Assembly (NCBI GenBank): GCA_038147395.1
Contig: JAYQTM010000001.1
Coordinates: 1,178,001-1,242,000, forward strand
Source of the DNA: Eutrophovita brisbanensis
Lineage (GTDB): Bacteria; Pseudomonadota; Gammaproteobacteria; Burkholderiales; Eutrophovitaceae
Direction of reading: 5' to 3'
Length of the DNA: 64,000 nucleotides
Below, in pieces: positions 36,691-46,690 of the stretch (position 1 is the first letter of the stretch; every line of letters starts with the position of its first letter). The notes beneath the pieces were generated by a model that did no database searches, was not told where the DNA came from, and worked only from the letters and a program-made list of their open reading frames with translations. Made by a program: the position numbers and the translations under genes.

Positions 36691-38715
36691 TCAACTCTCA
36701 GAAATTAAATCTAAAAACAATTCTTCTGACAGAACAGAGACGCCAAGTTCATTCGCTTTTTGCAATTTAGACCCAGCATTATCTCCGCAAACCAGATAAC
36801 TCACACGAGACGATACCGAACCAACCACCTTGCCACCATATCGCTCGATCGTCTCTTTAATCTCATCGCGCGTAAATTTCGAAAGTGTGCCCGTCACAAC
36901 AAACGTTTTGCCTTCAAGGGTTTTTTTCGATTCAGGCGGGGAAAGAGCGTCAGGCCATTTGACACCAAGTTGAATTAAGTCACTCACAGTTTGACGATTT
37001 GTGATGTCATCAAAGTAATCTCGCACACTGCGTGCGACTGTGGGCCCAACATCCCGGACCGAGATTAACGCGTCTATGCTTGCATCCATCAACGCCTCGA
37101 TCGTGACGAACTTTTTTGTCAGATCTTTGGCTGTCGTCTCCCCCACATTCCTGATTCCTAATCCGTAAACCAAGCGATGAAATGCTGTCTCTTTTGATGC
37201 GTCGATCGCATCGATGAGATTTGTCGCTGATTTATCCCCCATACGATCTAGTTTTGCCACATCCTCGAGTGTCAAACGATACAAATCCGAAAAGGTAGTC
37301 ACCAAGTCGGCTTCAATCAATTGATCAATCAACCTCTCTCCCAATCCATCAATATTCATGGCTTTTCTCGAAGCAAAATGCCAAATCGATTGTAGTCGCT
37401 GGGCGCGACAACGAACGCCTGACGTACACCGATACGCCGACTCGTCCTCATCCCTTGACACAGGGCCCTCACAGACTGGACACACCGCTGGCATGACAAA
37501 GGGAGTCGTATCCGATCTACGATCCAACAATGGTCGAAGCACCTCGGGAATGACATCCCCGGCTCGTCTAACAACCACAATGTCGCCGATTTGTAACTGT
37601 TTACGCTGTATCTCCTCGACATTATGTAACGTCGCGTTTGTAACCATGACACCACCAACCTTAACGGGCTCTAAACGAGCAACAGGTGTGATCGCACCTG
37701 TGCGACCGACTTGGACCTCAATATCGATTAAGCGCGTCACTTCCTCTTGAGGAGGAAACTTATAAGCGACCGCCCAACGAGGTGCTCTCGAAACAAACCC
37801 CAGAGCTTTTTGATCCGAAAGGCGATTTAGTTTGTAGACAACCCCGTCTATTTCGAACCCCAGCGAGCTTCTTTTTTTCTGCATAGAATCAAAAAAAGCT
37901 TGTATGCCACTCGCTCCCGAAACAACGGAGCTATGTTCCGATACGGGGAAACCACTGTGATCTAAAAATGCTTTTACCTGACTTTGAGTCTGAATTTTAT
38001 GTGCTGTCAAATCCAACTGCTCCAGCCCATAAGCGAAAAAAGAGAGTTTTCGGCTGGCCGTGACCTTAGGGTCTAGCTGACGCAATGAACCAGCTGCCGC
38101 ATTTCGCGGATTGGCAAATGGTTTTTGCTCTGAGCGGATTTGTCGCTCATTCAACGCGTCAAAGTCCTTAACTAGCATGATGATCTCGCCTCTCACCTCC
38201 ATCACACTCGGCGCACTCTTGGGTAGTGTTAAAGGAATATCGCCAATTGTTCGAACGTTATGCGTGACGTTCTCCCCCCGCATGCCGTCACCACGGGTGA
38301 TAGCGTGTGAAAGCGCTCTATCCTTATAGATCAAACTAATTGCAAGGCCGTCATACTTGGGCTCAGCAAAATATTCCACAGCAACACCCTCGCGACCCAG
38401 TGCCTCTTGCATGCGCCGATCAAACTGAGCTACTTCCACTTCGTTCGCAGCATTACTCAGCGATAACATTGGAACTGAGTGTTCTATAGATTCAAATGCA
38501 TCGATCGGCTCCTCGCCAACGCGTTGCGTCGGCGAATCGTTAGTCTTAAGCTGCGGATATTGGCCCTCGAGGGCCTCTAACTCTCGAAACAAGCGATCAT
38601 ATTCAGAGTCTAAAAGCCTGGGATTATCTTGCGCGTAGTAATCAACGTTGGCCTGAGCCAATTGACGTCTTATACTGGCGATACGCTTTTTTTTCTCCGG
38701 TGGAACCTGAGTCAT
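36691..38715 (-). CDS. ligA: NAD-dependent DNA ligase
   Basis: Seals nicks in replication and repair using NAD. The 674-residue protein has the adenylation lysine K120 in AEPKYDGLAI, an OB fold, a four-Cys zinc finger (CPVCEGP then CTSGVRC), helix-hairpin-helix repeats and a C-terminal BRCT domain beginning GKTFVVTGTLSKFTRD. It overlaps zipA by one base, the conserved zipA-ligA order. Confidence 0.97.
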   Translation of the reverse strand: MTQVPPEKKKRIASIRRQLAQANVDYYAQDNPRLLDSEYDRLFRELEALEGQYPQLKTNDSPTQRVGEEPIDAFESIEHSVPMLSLSNAANEVEVAQFDRRMQEALGREGVAVEYFAEPKYDGLAISLIYKDRALSHAITRGDGMRGENVTHNVRTIGDIPLTLPKSAPSVMEVRGEIIMLVKDFDALNERQIRSEQKPFANPRNAAAGSLRQLDPKVTASRKLSFFAYGLEQLDLTAHKIQTQSQVKAFLDHSGFPVSEHSSVVSGASGIQAFFDSMQKKRSSLGFEIDGVVYKLNRLSDQKALGFVSRAPRWAVAYKFPPQEEVTRLIDIEVQVGRTGAITPVARLEPVKVGGVMVTNATLHNVEEIQRKQLQIGDIVVVRRAGDVIPEVLRPLLDRRSDTTPFVMPAVCPVCEGPVSRDEDESAYRCTSGVRCRAQRLQSIWHFASRKAMNIDGLGERLIDQLIEADLVTTFSDLYRLTLEDVAKLDRMGDKSATNLIDAIDASKETAFHRLVYGLGIRNVGETTAKDLTKKFVTIEALMDASIDALISVRDVGPTVARSVRDYFDDITNRQTVSDLIQLGVKWPDALSPPESKKTLEGKTFVVTGTLSKFTRDEIKETIERYGGKVVGSVSSRVSYLVCGDNAGSKLQKANELGVSVLSEELFLDLISES

Positions 38716-39830
38716 TAGGTGAATAACTGCCGAGCGGCTAACGCCCCTGGTGGTATTCCCTCCTCCTGCATGCGTTCGTAGAGCTTTAAGAGCTGTTGTC
38801 GAATGACATCCAAACCAGAGTCATTCACAATTTGGCTATTATCGTCGCAGATCGAAGCATTCATTGCATCGGCAAACTGCTTTGCCACACCAGCCATTTT
38901 GTTGAATGTTTTGATCCCATCCTCAACCATGGGAACATCCAACAAAAAAGTGATGCCGGCGATACTCGCCTCATCTAGATCAGCTTCGATAAACGGCGTT
39001 GAATCTCGATTCTCCATCGTAAACAACACATCACCATTCTTATTTTTCATGATGAAGGAGCCGGCGCGAGTAAGGCGTAAACCAAGGGAATTCGCGAGAT
39101 TTTTTACTTCTGCTCCTGGCATTGTGACGGATCGGGAACGCTCGACAGTGAGACCAAACAAAAGATCAACCTCATCGCCAAATGCTTTAAGTCTTTCTGC
39201 GCGCTCAGCCTCGAGCGAGATATCCACCTGCGTTGCAATCGCACCCGTTGGCACACTCTCAGCGTAAATATCAGCCACGATTTGATCAATCTGCTCTTTA
39301 GTTAACGCACCATTACGATCGGAAAGTTGTATCACGATCTTTAATTTATCGAATACTGAATCTGGATTCGAGATGATAACTGCGTCTTTTTGCTTGCGGT
39401 TAGATCCGAGCACTTGATAACGCTTCGGTATCGCACTCAACACCTCCTGCAAACGACCTGTAGAGCTAATGCACAGACCTTCATTTGCCGTGATCTCGAT
39501 GTAAAAAGATATTGACGGATCAATAAAATCCAATTCAAGTGGCTTGTCCTCGACGAAGTCGATCAGCTCATTAGAGTCGTCGATCGTTAATTGGGCGTAC
39601 CCCGCCTCCTGCGCTGCCTCTTCTCCTGAAGCAACGTCCCGATCCGTATGCGTCAATTCACTCGATGACGCGTCCTCGATCAGCTGATCCAGCAAAGGAT
39701 CAGTTCGGTCCGCCTCAGCCGTCTTGTTGAGCGTGTTTTTATATTTTCTCTCTTGAAATCGATTAAAAATAAGTACAGCTAATATGATGGTGACACCCAA
39801 ACCAAGAAGATAAATCTGCAAATCGCTCAT
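38715..39830 (-). CDS. zipA: Cell division protein ZipA
   Basis: Inner-membrane anchor that ties FtsZ to the membrane at the division site. The 371-residue protein has an N-terminal membrane segment (about residues 6-24), a long acidic linker (about 40-225) and a C-terminal FtsZ-binding domain beginning near DLLFGLTVERS. The linker is longer and more structured-looking than in E. coli. Position between smc and ligA supports the call; ZipA is confined to gammaproteobacteria. Confidence 0.9.
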   Translation of the reverse strand: MSDLQIYLLGLGVTIILAVLIFNRFQERKYKNTLNKTAEADRTDPLLDQLIEDASSSELTHTDRDVASGEEAAQEAGYAQLTIDDSNELIDFVEDKPLELDFIDPSISFYIEITANEGLCISSTGRLQEVLSAIPKRYQVLGSNRKQKDAVIISNPDSVFDKLKIVIQLSDRNGALTKEQIDQIVADIYAESVPTGAIATQVDISLEAERAERLKAFGDEVDLLFGLTVERSRSVTMPGAEVKNLANSLGLRLTRAGSFIMKNKNGDVLFTMENRDSTPFIEADLDEASIAGITFLLDVPMVEDGIKTFNKMAGVAKQFADAMNASICDDNSQIVNDSGLDVIRQQLLKLYERMQEEGIPPGALAARQLFT

Positions 39831-39860
39831 CCGTGATCCTCGACTCCGATTATTGACAAC

Positions 39861-42800
39861 TCAGGCAGCCTGTTCATTCATCTTCAATGCCTCATCGACA
39901 TCAACGGCTACAACCCGAGATACGCCTTGCTCCTGCATCGTAACACCGACCAACTGCTCGGCCAGCTCCATCGTGATCTTATTGTGCGTGATAAATAGAA
40001 ACTGTGTACTACCCGACATCTTTTTAACGAGCTCGCAATAACGAGTCGTATTACTGTCATCAAGTGGCGCATCAACCTCATCTAGGAGACAAAACGGCGC
40101 AGGATTTAGCTGAAAAAGTGAGAAGACCAACGATAACGCAGTTAATGCCTTTTCTCCTCCAGATAACAAGTGGATTGATGCGTTGCGTTTTCCAGGTGGT
40201 CTCGCAATCACCTCAACACCAGCATCAAGGATTTCCTCACCACTCAACACGAGTTTAGCCTCACCGCCACCGAACAGCGCTGGGAACATGGTGCCAAATT
40301 GTTCATTGACTTTATCAAACGTGTCGTTAAGTCGCTCCCTGGTTTCTTTATCAATACTCTTTATCGCGTTTTCTAACGTCTCGACCGCCGTTGTGAGATC
40401 CTCAGCTTGTGAATCGAGGTACGATTTTCGCTCGGCCGCCTCGCCCAACTCATCAAATGCGGCAAGATTCACAGCCCCCAGATTGTTGATTTGTCGCTGA
40501 AGCGTCTCTATCTGCCTCTGACTATTTTCTAAGTCCAAGGATTCATCATAATTTTTAGCAAGGTGTTCTAGATCTGCATTCGCATCCGTCAGATGCTGCG
40601 TGAATGTATCTCTCGCGATTCTTTGCTCCTGCTCACTCAGGTTGTGTTGATTCAGCGCCTCACGCAGCGGTTGCAGCGCACGATCAAGCGTGAGTCGAGC
40701 CTCATCCTTCTCTCTAATTTTTTGCTCCCAGTCCGCGAGTACTTGTCGAGCCTCAGTCAACTCTTGCTCCACTTGGCGACGCTGACTTAGAGCCGCTTGT
40801 AATTCAGCCGAACTATCAGCCTCAACCAAACCATCGAGTTGTGAGTGTAGGGAATCATGCTCGTCATCCAAGCGAATGAATGCATCATATATTGCTTTAA
40901 TACTATCTCTTAAATCATTGATTTTTTGCAAATTTGATCGCTCAGAGAAGATATATTCTTGCTTCTGCTTCTCTAGCGAGTCAATTTCCGAGTGGTGCAA
41001 ATCACGTTTAGTCGTCGCAGCCAAAAGCAGCTCGTCACTCTCACGAAAAGCATCAGTCAACGCGAGAATGGCCTCATTAAGTTTATTGATATCATCACTC
41101 GCTTTTGCAACGCGCTTTTGCTCGTGGACCTCGTGTGAATCGATATCAAGAAGCTCTTCATCAATTTGAGCAAGTCGCTCCACAGTCCGCTGAGTGAGGT
41201 CACTGAGCCTTAAAAACTCGACACGCTCGCGATGTAATTGCTCTTTTTGGCTATTTTGATCTTGCCGATGAGCCGCCATCGACCGTCTCAACTCAGAAAT
41301 CGTGTCGTTGAGTTGCGTCACCTGCGCGACCAATTGATCCAAGCTCAGTTTCGATTCAGAGATCTGTTTATCCAGGTCCTCAATCTCTTGCTGGCGAGCC
41401 AATACGCCATGAACCTCTTGATCTGGAGCAAAGATCACGACCCCACCCGGATAGTAGAGGTCACCTCGCTTACTCACGATTAATTCACCGGCCTTTAATC
41501 TCGACACTGCTTCGGATACTGCACTGGATTCAGGAAGGATGAACACATGAGAGAGCCATTGATCAATGAGTTCTTTGACAGTCTCGTCCTCAGTCTCGAT
41601 GACAGACGCAAGCGACGTGAACCCGGATGGTGAATCAGATTTCATTAGCGCCTTAAACCCTTTTTGATAGAACGAGACTTTTGATGGCGGAACCCCATAA
41701 CTATCAAGGGTAATTGCCTCAAACGAATCAGTCGGCACAGACATCAAGCGTTCACGCAACACCGCTTCAACAGCGTCCTCAAATCCTGACTTAACCTTCA
41801 AGACCTCCCATAATCGCTTACTCCCACTCTGTGTAAACGGCAGAAGCCATTCATCGAGGTCTTGAGAGCGAGATACGCGTTGCTGCAAATCCACGAGCGC
41901 TTGATGTTGCGCCGCCAATTCTGCTTGGCGTTTCTTTGCTTCATCAAGCTCCAGTGATACCGTATCACGCTCTACCTCCAATTCATGGAGCCTGGATTCC
42001 TCTTGAGTCAGCACACCCTCTCGATTTGCGACCTCTTGCTCAATTGACTGAATCGACGTATTCATTGATTCGATCACTCGTTGATCTTCTGGAACGAGTT
42101 CGTCACGTTCCTGTGACAAGCGCTCTTTTCTCCTATTAAGCTGCTCCAAAGCACTCCGACCGTGGTCTAGATGAGTATTGTGGATAGCAAGTTGGCTCTT
42201 GGATTGCGAGAGCTGTTCCGTTGCCGCGTCAACCTTTAACTTGGCCTCCTGAAACGACGCCTCAATCGATGGAGTGTGTTCTCTTAGCGTTTCGATTTCA
42301 TTCACACAGAGGGACACATTCAGTTTACTGTCGAGCGCAGCCTCGCGACTAAGCCAAAAGGCGCGCTCAAGCTGCGTCAGGTTCTCTCTGTGTTGTGCGC
42401 GAGATGTTTTAACCGTTCGCATTTGTTGGTTAATGCGCTCACGTGTATCCCTCAAATGCTCAATAGTTTGTTCAATTCGAGCAATTTCTGAGCTCGCTTG
42501 ATATAAATGCCCCTGAACATCATTCACGTTCGATGCGCTCTCATCCCGAGAGACCTTGAGCGTTTGAAGCATTGACTCCGCCTCAGTGAGTTGCGCGACC
42601 GTTCGATCAATCTCAAGGCGATTCTCCCTCGCAGATTCTTCGATCTCTAAGCGTTTTTTCTCAGCGCTTGTTTTACTGAAAAACCACACGTTGTGCTGCG
42701 TGTGTTTCAGCTCTCCCTCGAGTTGTCGAAATCGCTCAGCTTGCTTGGATTGTTGCTCAAGCTTTCTAAGTTGTTTATCCAATTCAGATCGAATGTCTTC

Positions 42801-43382
42801 GACACGAGCTAAATTTTCTCGGGTATCCTCAAGGCGAAGTTCAGTCTCTCGACGACGTTCTTTGTATTTGGATACACCAGCTGCCTCTTCGAGGAACGCT
42901 CGCATGTCGTCCGGCCGCGCCTCAATAATCCGAGAAATCATGCCTTGCTCGATGATTGCATAACCTCGGCCACCGAGACCGGTACCTAGAAAGATATCGG
43001 CCACGTCTCGTCTGCGAACATGTTGGTTGTTGAGATAATACGACGATGCCCCATCTCTTTCCAGTACACGCTTCACGGATATTTCCGCGTACTGTGACCA
43101 TGCGCCAGCCGCTCTACCAAGACTATTATCGAAAATTAATTCCACACTCGCCCGAGACATTGGTTTTCGCTCGCTAGACCCCGCGAAAATCACATCCTGC
43201 ATGTTCTCACCACGAAGTTGTTTGGCTGACGTTTCACCAAGAACCCAGCGCACTGCATCGATCACATTCGACTTGCCACATCCATTAGGTCCAACGACGC
43301 CGACCAGTTGACCAGGCACAGGAATATGGGTGGGTTCAACAAAAGATTTAAAACCTGCAAGTTTGATATGAGTGAGGCGCAA
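39861..43382 (-). CDS. smc: Chromosome segregation protein SMC
   Basis: Condensin ATPase that organises and separates chromosomes. Domains in order: Walker A GPNGCGKSN, long coiled coil, hinge (about residues 500-640), second coiled coil, signature LLSGGEKALTALS and Walker B FCLLDEVDAPLDD. I place the start at the TTG at 43382 (LRLTHIKLAGFKSF), which matches the family N-terminus and has GGGA seven bases upstream. A GTG at 43436 would add 18 residues unlike the family. About 1173 residues. This class usually has either SMC-ScpAB or MukBEF; here it is SMC, and scpA/scpB are not in the window. Confidence 0.95.
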   Translation of the reverse strand: MRLTHIKLAGFKSFVEPTHIPVPGQLVGVVGPNGCGKSNVIDAVRWVLGETSAKQLRGENMQDVIFAGSSERKPMSRASVELIFDNSLGRAAGAWSQYAEISVKRVLERDGASSYYLNNQHVRRRDVADIFLGTGLGGRGYAIIEQGMISRIIEARPDDMRAFLEEAAGVSKYKERRRETELRLEDTRENLARVEDIRSELDKQLRKLEQQSKQAERFRQLEGELKHTQHNVWFFSKTSAEKKRLEIEESARENRLEIDRTVAQLTEAESMLQTLKVSRDESASNVNDVQGHLYQASSEIARIEQTIEHLRDTRERINQQMRTVKTSRAQHRENLTQLERAFWLSREAALDSKLNVSLCVNEIETLREHTPSIEASFQEAKLKVDAATEQLSQSKSQLAIHNTHLDHGRSALEQLNRRKERLSQERDELVPEDQRVIESMNTSIQSIEQEVANREGVLTQEESRLHELEVERDTVSLELDEAKKRQAELAAQHQALVDLQQRVSRSQDLDEWLLPFTQSGSKRLWEVLKVKSGFEDAVEAVLRERLMSVPTDSFEAITLDSYGVPPSKVSFYQKGFKALMKSDSPSGFTSLASVIETEDETVKELIDQWLSHVFILPESSAVSEAVSRLKAGELIVSKRGDLYYPGGVVIFAPDQEVHGVLARQQEIEDLDKQISESKLSLDQLVAQVTQLNDTISELRRSMAAHRQDQNSQKEQLHRERVEFLRLSDLTQRTVERLAQIDEELLDIDSHEVHEQKRVAKASDDINKLNEAILALTDAFRESDELLLAATTKRDLHHSEIDSLEKQKQEYIFSERSNLQKINDLRDSIKAIYDAFIRLDDEHDSLHSQLDGLVEADSSAELQAALSQRRQVEQELTEARQVLADWEQKIREKDEARLTLDRALQPLREALNQHNLSEQEQRIARDTFTQHLTDANADLEHLAKNYDESLDLENSQRQIETLQRQINNLGAVNLAAFDELGEAAERKSYLDSQAEDLTTAVETLENAIKSIDKETRERLNDTFDKVNEQFGTMFPALFGGGEAKLVLSGEEILDAGVEVIARPPGKRNASIHLLSGGEKALTALSLVFSLFQLNPAPFCLLDEVDAPLDDSNTTRYCELVKKMSGSTQFLFITHNKITMELAEQLVGVTMQEQGVSRVVAVDVDEALKMNEQAA

Positions 43383-43484
43383 CGTTATTCCCGTCGATGT
43401 GGTTATAATCTCGTGTCGCAAAGTGGCGAATGTCACTGCGACAAATTCTTTCAGACATTTTAGCCTATTAGTGACGATTTAAGA

Positions 43485-43901
43485 ATGCCAAAAGCCAGAG
43501 CAAACACCCTAGAGACTTTTCCTAATCCCGCACCTAAAAGAGATTTCTGGATTCGAATGAAAATCCCAGAATTTACCTGCCTTTGCCCAAAAACCGGACA
43601 GCCAGATTTTGCAACACTTTATCTCGACTACATTGCCGACAAAACATGCGTTGAACTTAAAAGCCTCAAGCTCTACGCCTGGTCATATCGAGACCAAGGT
43701 GCGTTTCACGAGGCGGTGACCAACAAAATACTGGATGATCTCACCGCGCTCACAAAACCAAGGTACATGAGGCTGACCGCTCGGTGGTATGTACGCGGGG
43801 GAATTTTTACTACGGTTGTCGCCGAACATAAAAAACGCGGCTTTAAACTTGAAGCGATGGTTCAATTACCTAATTTAGAGAGCACCGAATCAGTCTATTA
43901 G
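43485..43901 (+). CDS. queF: NADPH-dependent 7-cyano-7-deazaguanine reductase, short form
   Basis: Reduces preQ0 to preQ1 in queuosine synthesis. The 138-residue protein is the unimodular YkvM-type form, with the catalytic Cys34 in FTCLCPKTGQPDFA and the QueF motif CVELKSLKLY (Glu57). It is divergent from smc. The enterobacterial form is about twice as long (two half-domains), so this one is of the short type. Confidence 0.95.
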   Translation: MPKARANTLETFPNPAPKRDFWIRMKIPEFTCLCPKTGQPDFATLYLDYIADKTCVELKSLKLYAWSYRDQGAFHEAVTNKILDDLTALTKPRYMRLTARWYVRGGIFTTVVAEHKKRGFKLEAMVQLPNLESTESVY

Positions 43902-43910
43902 CCTTGCCCA

Positions 43911-44651
43911 CTAAAGCGTTGCACCGCCCCCCACCTCAATGACAGCGCCATTGATGTAACTGGCCTCATCAGAGGCTAGAAACGCATACGTGTTTGCAAT
44001 TTCACTTGGCGCGCCCAGCCTTCCCATGGGGACTTTTGAGACGATGTTCTCGAGAACCTTATCGGGAATATCGCTCAAGATATCCGTTTTGATCATCCCT
44101 GGACATACCGCATTAACTCTAATCCCAAAACGACCGAACTCACGCGCCCACGTTTTTGCCATCCCAATGACACCGAATTTACTCGCAGCATAGTTGGTCT
44201 GGCCAAAATTACCGTAAATCCCAACAATTGACGACGCGTTTAGAACAACACCAGATTGTCGTTCCATCATGTGAGGGAATACGGACTTAGCGCAGTTATA
44301 GGTGCCCTTCAAATTCACATCAATCACTGAATCAAACTGCTCCTCAGTCATATTCACCATTCGAGCGTCGCGCACAATTCCCGCATTGTTGACCAGACAG
44401 TCAATCTGACCATATTTCGAAATCACCAGATCGACCATATTTGAAATATCGGCCTGATTGGTGACGTCCGCATTAAACCCATCGACATCAATTCCCGATT
44501 GTTTGAATTCATTCACCACACCAGAAATCACATCTTGATTCACATCGCAGATCACGACTCGAGCACCCTCAGCAGCGAATTTTTCAGCGGTAGCGAGGCC
44601 AATGCCCTGAGCTCCGCCTGTGATAATTGACACCTTGCCCTCTAGTCTCAT
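43911..44651 (-). CDS. Short-chain dehydrogenase, FabG/PhbB type
   Basis: A 246-residue classical SDR with GGAQGIGLA (nucleotide loop), NNAGIV, catalytic Ser in NASSIVGIYGN and Tyr/Lys in NYAASKFG, and an ending NGAVIEVGGGATL. By pattern it is a second 3-oxoacyl reductase, either acetoacetyl-CoA reductase (polyhydroxyalkanoate route) or an accessory FabG; no PHA synthase or thiolase is nearby to decide. It stands apart from the main fab operon. Confidence 0.85.
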   Translation of the reverse strand: MRLEGKVSIITGGAQGIGLATAEKFAAEGARVVICDVNQDVISGVVNEFKQSGIDVDGFNADVTNQADISNMVDLVISKYGQIDCLVNNAGIVRDARMVNMTEEQFDSVIDVNLKGTYNCAKSVFPHMMERQSGVVLNASSIVGIYGNFGQTNYAASKFGVIGMAKTWAREFGRFGIRVNAVCPGMIKTDILSDIPDKVLENIVSKVPMGRLGAPSEIANTYAFLASDEASYINGAVIEVGGGATL

Positions 44652-44665
44652 ACTGCCTTACTCCT

Positions 44666-45148
44666 TCATTCGCTCAAATTGACGATGTCGCCCACCGATA
44701 CACGATCAAACAACTCGATTAAATCTTGATTATTCATGCGAATACAACCGATTGACCCGGGCACACCAAGCGTCGTACTGTCAGGACATCCATGTATGTA
44801 GATAAAACGGCGCATCGTATCAACGTCACCCAGTCGATTCTTTCCTTTCTCTAAGCCTGACAACCATAGAATCCGGGTCAGTATCCAATCTCGATTCGGA
44901 TATCGCACTTTCATCTCCTCATCAAAGATCTCTCCAGTTGGTCGCCTTGCTTGGAAAACCGTATTCGCGGGACGCCCTGCACCGACCTTTGCTCTGATCA
45001 TGTGCAAGCCTCGAGGCGTTTTATAGCTATCACGAATTTCGCCGGCGCCATACCTTGATGTGGACACGGGATACGCCTTAATTGTGTTTGAATCGCGCGC
45101 CTCGCTTAGCGTCAGTGTTTGAGAGCCAAGATCAATATCTAAGAACAT
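44666..45148 (-). CDS. L,D-transpeptidase-like (YkuD) protein without signal peptide
   Basis: A 160-residue protein that is nearly one YkuD domain, with the active-site pattern HGCPDSTTLGVP then GSIGCIRM: His119, Ser132, Cys135 (nucleophile) and Arg137. L,D-transpeptidases cross-link peptidoglycan or anchor lipoproteins in the periplasm, yet this product starts MFLDIDLGSQTLTLS with no signal sequence or anchor. Its start overlaps the tadA stop by one base, so no longer N-terminus is available without reading into tadA. Similar short forms occur in other proteobacteria; export is unexplained. Confidence 0.88.
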   Translation of the reverse strand: MFLDIDLGSQTLTLSEARDSNTIKAYPVSTSRYGAGEIRDSYKTPRGLHMIRAKVGAGRPANTVFQARRPTGEIFDEEMKVRYPNRDWILTRILWLSGLEKGKNRLGDVDTMRRFIYIHGCPDSTTLGVPGSIGCIRMNNQDLIELFDRVSVGDIVNLSE

Positions 45149-45621
45149 TATCGGCGCGCTCTAAAAAATTCTTGAAGCAACTCGATTGACTCATTTTTCA
45201 TCACGCCACCTGTCACAACAGCGTGATGATTTAGAGGGCTTTGAAACACATCAATCACAGAACCACACGCGCCAGATTTTCTGTCTGATGCGCCAAAAAC
45301 AACGCGTGACACTCTCGCATGAATAATTGCTCCCGCACACATTGCACAAGGCTCAAGCGTCACATACAAAGTTGTATCGACTAATCGATAGTTACCGAGT
45401 GTTTTCGCCGCCAATCTAAGTACATTAATCTCCGCATGAGCTGTGGGATCCAGACCACTCAATGGCGCGTTTCCCGATTGAGCAACAATTTCCCCGTCTT
45501 TAACAAGCACGGCCCCAACGGGAACCTCATCATTTGCCATCGCCGCTTTAGCCATCTCGAGCGCATGAGACATAAACCTCACGTCAAGCGACTGAGCATC
45601 GCAATCGTGAGTCAAAATCAT
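45148..45621 (-). CDS. tadA: tRNA-specific adenosine deaminase
   Basis: Converts A34 to inosine in tRNA-Arg(ACG). The 157-residue protein has the zinc/catalytic motif HAEINVL (His and catalytic Glu) and PCAMCAGAIIHAR (two zinc Cys), and the GACGSVIDV segment typical of TadA. It overlaps the MDR gene upstream by 4 bases and the L,D-transpeptidase gene downstream by 1. Confidence 0.95.
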   Translation of the reverse strand: MILTHDCDAQSLDVRFMSHALEMAKAAMANDEVPVGAVLVKDGEIVAQSGNAPLSGLDPTAHAEINVLRLAAKTLGNYRLVDTTLYVTLEPCAMCAGAIIHARVSRVVFGASDRKSGACGSVIDVFQSPLNHHAVVTGGVMKNESIELLQEFFRARR

Positions 45622-46646
45622 ACCTTGACAAGCAATTTACCCAGATTATCCCCTCGCAACAATCCGATAAACGCATTTGGCGCGCGATCAATTCCCTCGA
45701 CCACATCCTCGAGATACTTGATTGCGTTCGTCGCGACTAGTGGGGCAACATCAGCAACAAACTCTTCGTAATGAGACCAATGGTCGGAAATAATAAAACC
45801 TTTGACTGACAATTTGTGTACCAGTATCGATCGCCACAATTTCGGAACATTCAGCGAATCAGTCTGAGCCCCAGCGCCAAGACCACCAGAATTGTACCAA
45901 CTGATCATTCCACACACGACAATTCGTCCGTGCTCTCGCATACAAGGCACAACTGCCTCGAGTAATTTTCCGCCGACATTTTCAAAATAAATATCGATAC
46001 CATCCGGCGCATATTCCTTGATTGCATTTTCTAACTCACGTGAGTCTGAATATGAGCGATGATTGAGGCAATGATCTACTCCAAATTGATTCAAAGCGAG
46101 ATCACACTTCTGATCCGAGCCTGCAATACCGATTACTCTGAGTCCGCGCAACTTAGCGAGTTGAGCAACCATCGATCCCACTGGACCAGTCACCGCACCG
46201 ATCACAATCGTCTCGCCTTCACGAGGTAGCCCGTATTGTAAGAACCCCCACCAACCGGTGAATCCAGGCATACCCAGCACACCAAGCGCCAAAGAGTTTG
46301 GCTGTATCGATTCCGGAACCACTTGAACCTGCTGTCCATCAATGACGGAGAGTTCGGTCCATCCAAGTCTTCCGTAAACCAATTGACCTTTGACTAAACC
46401 CGGAAATCGACTCTCCTCGATCACTCCGATCGCTCCCGCCTCCATCGTGTGTCCGAGTTGGACAGGTGGGGCGTAAGAGCGCACGTCATCCATTCTTCCC
46501 CTCATGTAGGGATCCAACGAAAAATGACTCACGCGAACACTCACCTGCCCATCATTGAGTTCGGGCGACTCAAACGTTTCAACGGAGAAATTCTCTTCAG
46601 TCGCGTCGCCTGTTGGTCGATTAGCCAAGACAATGCGTTTAAACAT
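45618..46646 (-). CDS. NADP-dependent MDR oxidoreductase (YncB/CurA-like)
   Basis: A 342-residue zinc-independent medium-chain dehydrogenase/reductase of the leukotriene B4 dehydrogenase/curcumin reductase group. Visible are NRPTGDATEENF near the N-terminus, VRVSHFSLDPYMRGRM, GMPGFTGWWG and the nucleotide loop GAVTGPVGSMVAQLAKLRG. Such enzymes reduce alkenal or enone double bonds with NADPH. The natural substrate is not evident from neighbours. Confidence 0.9.
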   Translation of the reverse strand: MFKRIVLANRPTGDATEENFSVETFESPELNDGQVSVRVSHFSLDPYMRGRMDDVRSYAPPVQLGHTMEAGAIGVIEESRFPGLVKGQLVYGRLGWTELSVIDGQQVQVVPESIQPNSLALGVLGMPGFTGWWGFLQYGLPREGETIVIGAVTGPVGSMVAQLAKLRGLRVIGIAGSDQKCDLALNQFGVDHCLNHRSYSDSRELENAIKEYAPDGIDIYFENVGGKLLEAVVPCMREHGRIVVCGMISWYNSGGLGAGAQTDSLNVPKLWRSILVHKLSVKGFIISDHWSHYEEFVADVAPLVATNAIKYLEDVVEGIDRAPNAFIGLLRGDNLGKLLVKV

Positions 46647-46690
46647 AGATTTATCCCTACTTAACTCATTGGCTACGCTTCGATAACCAT

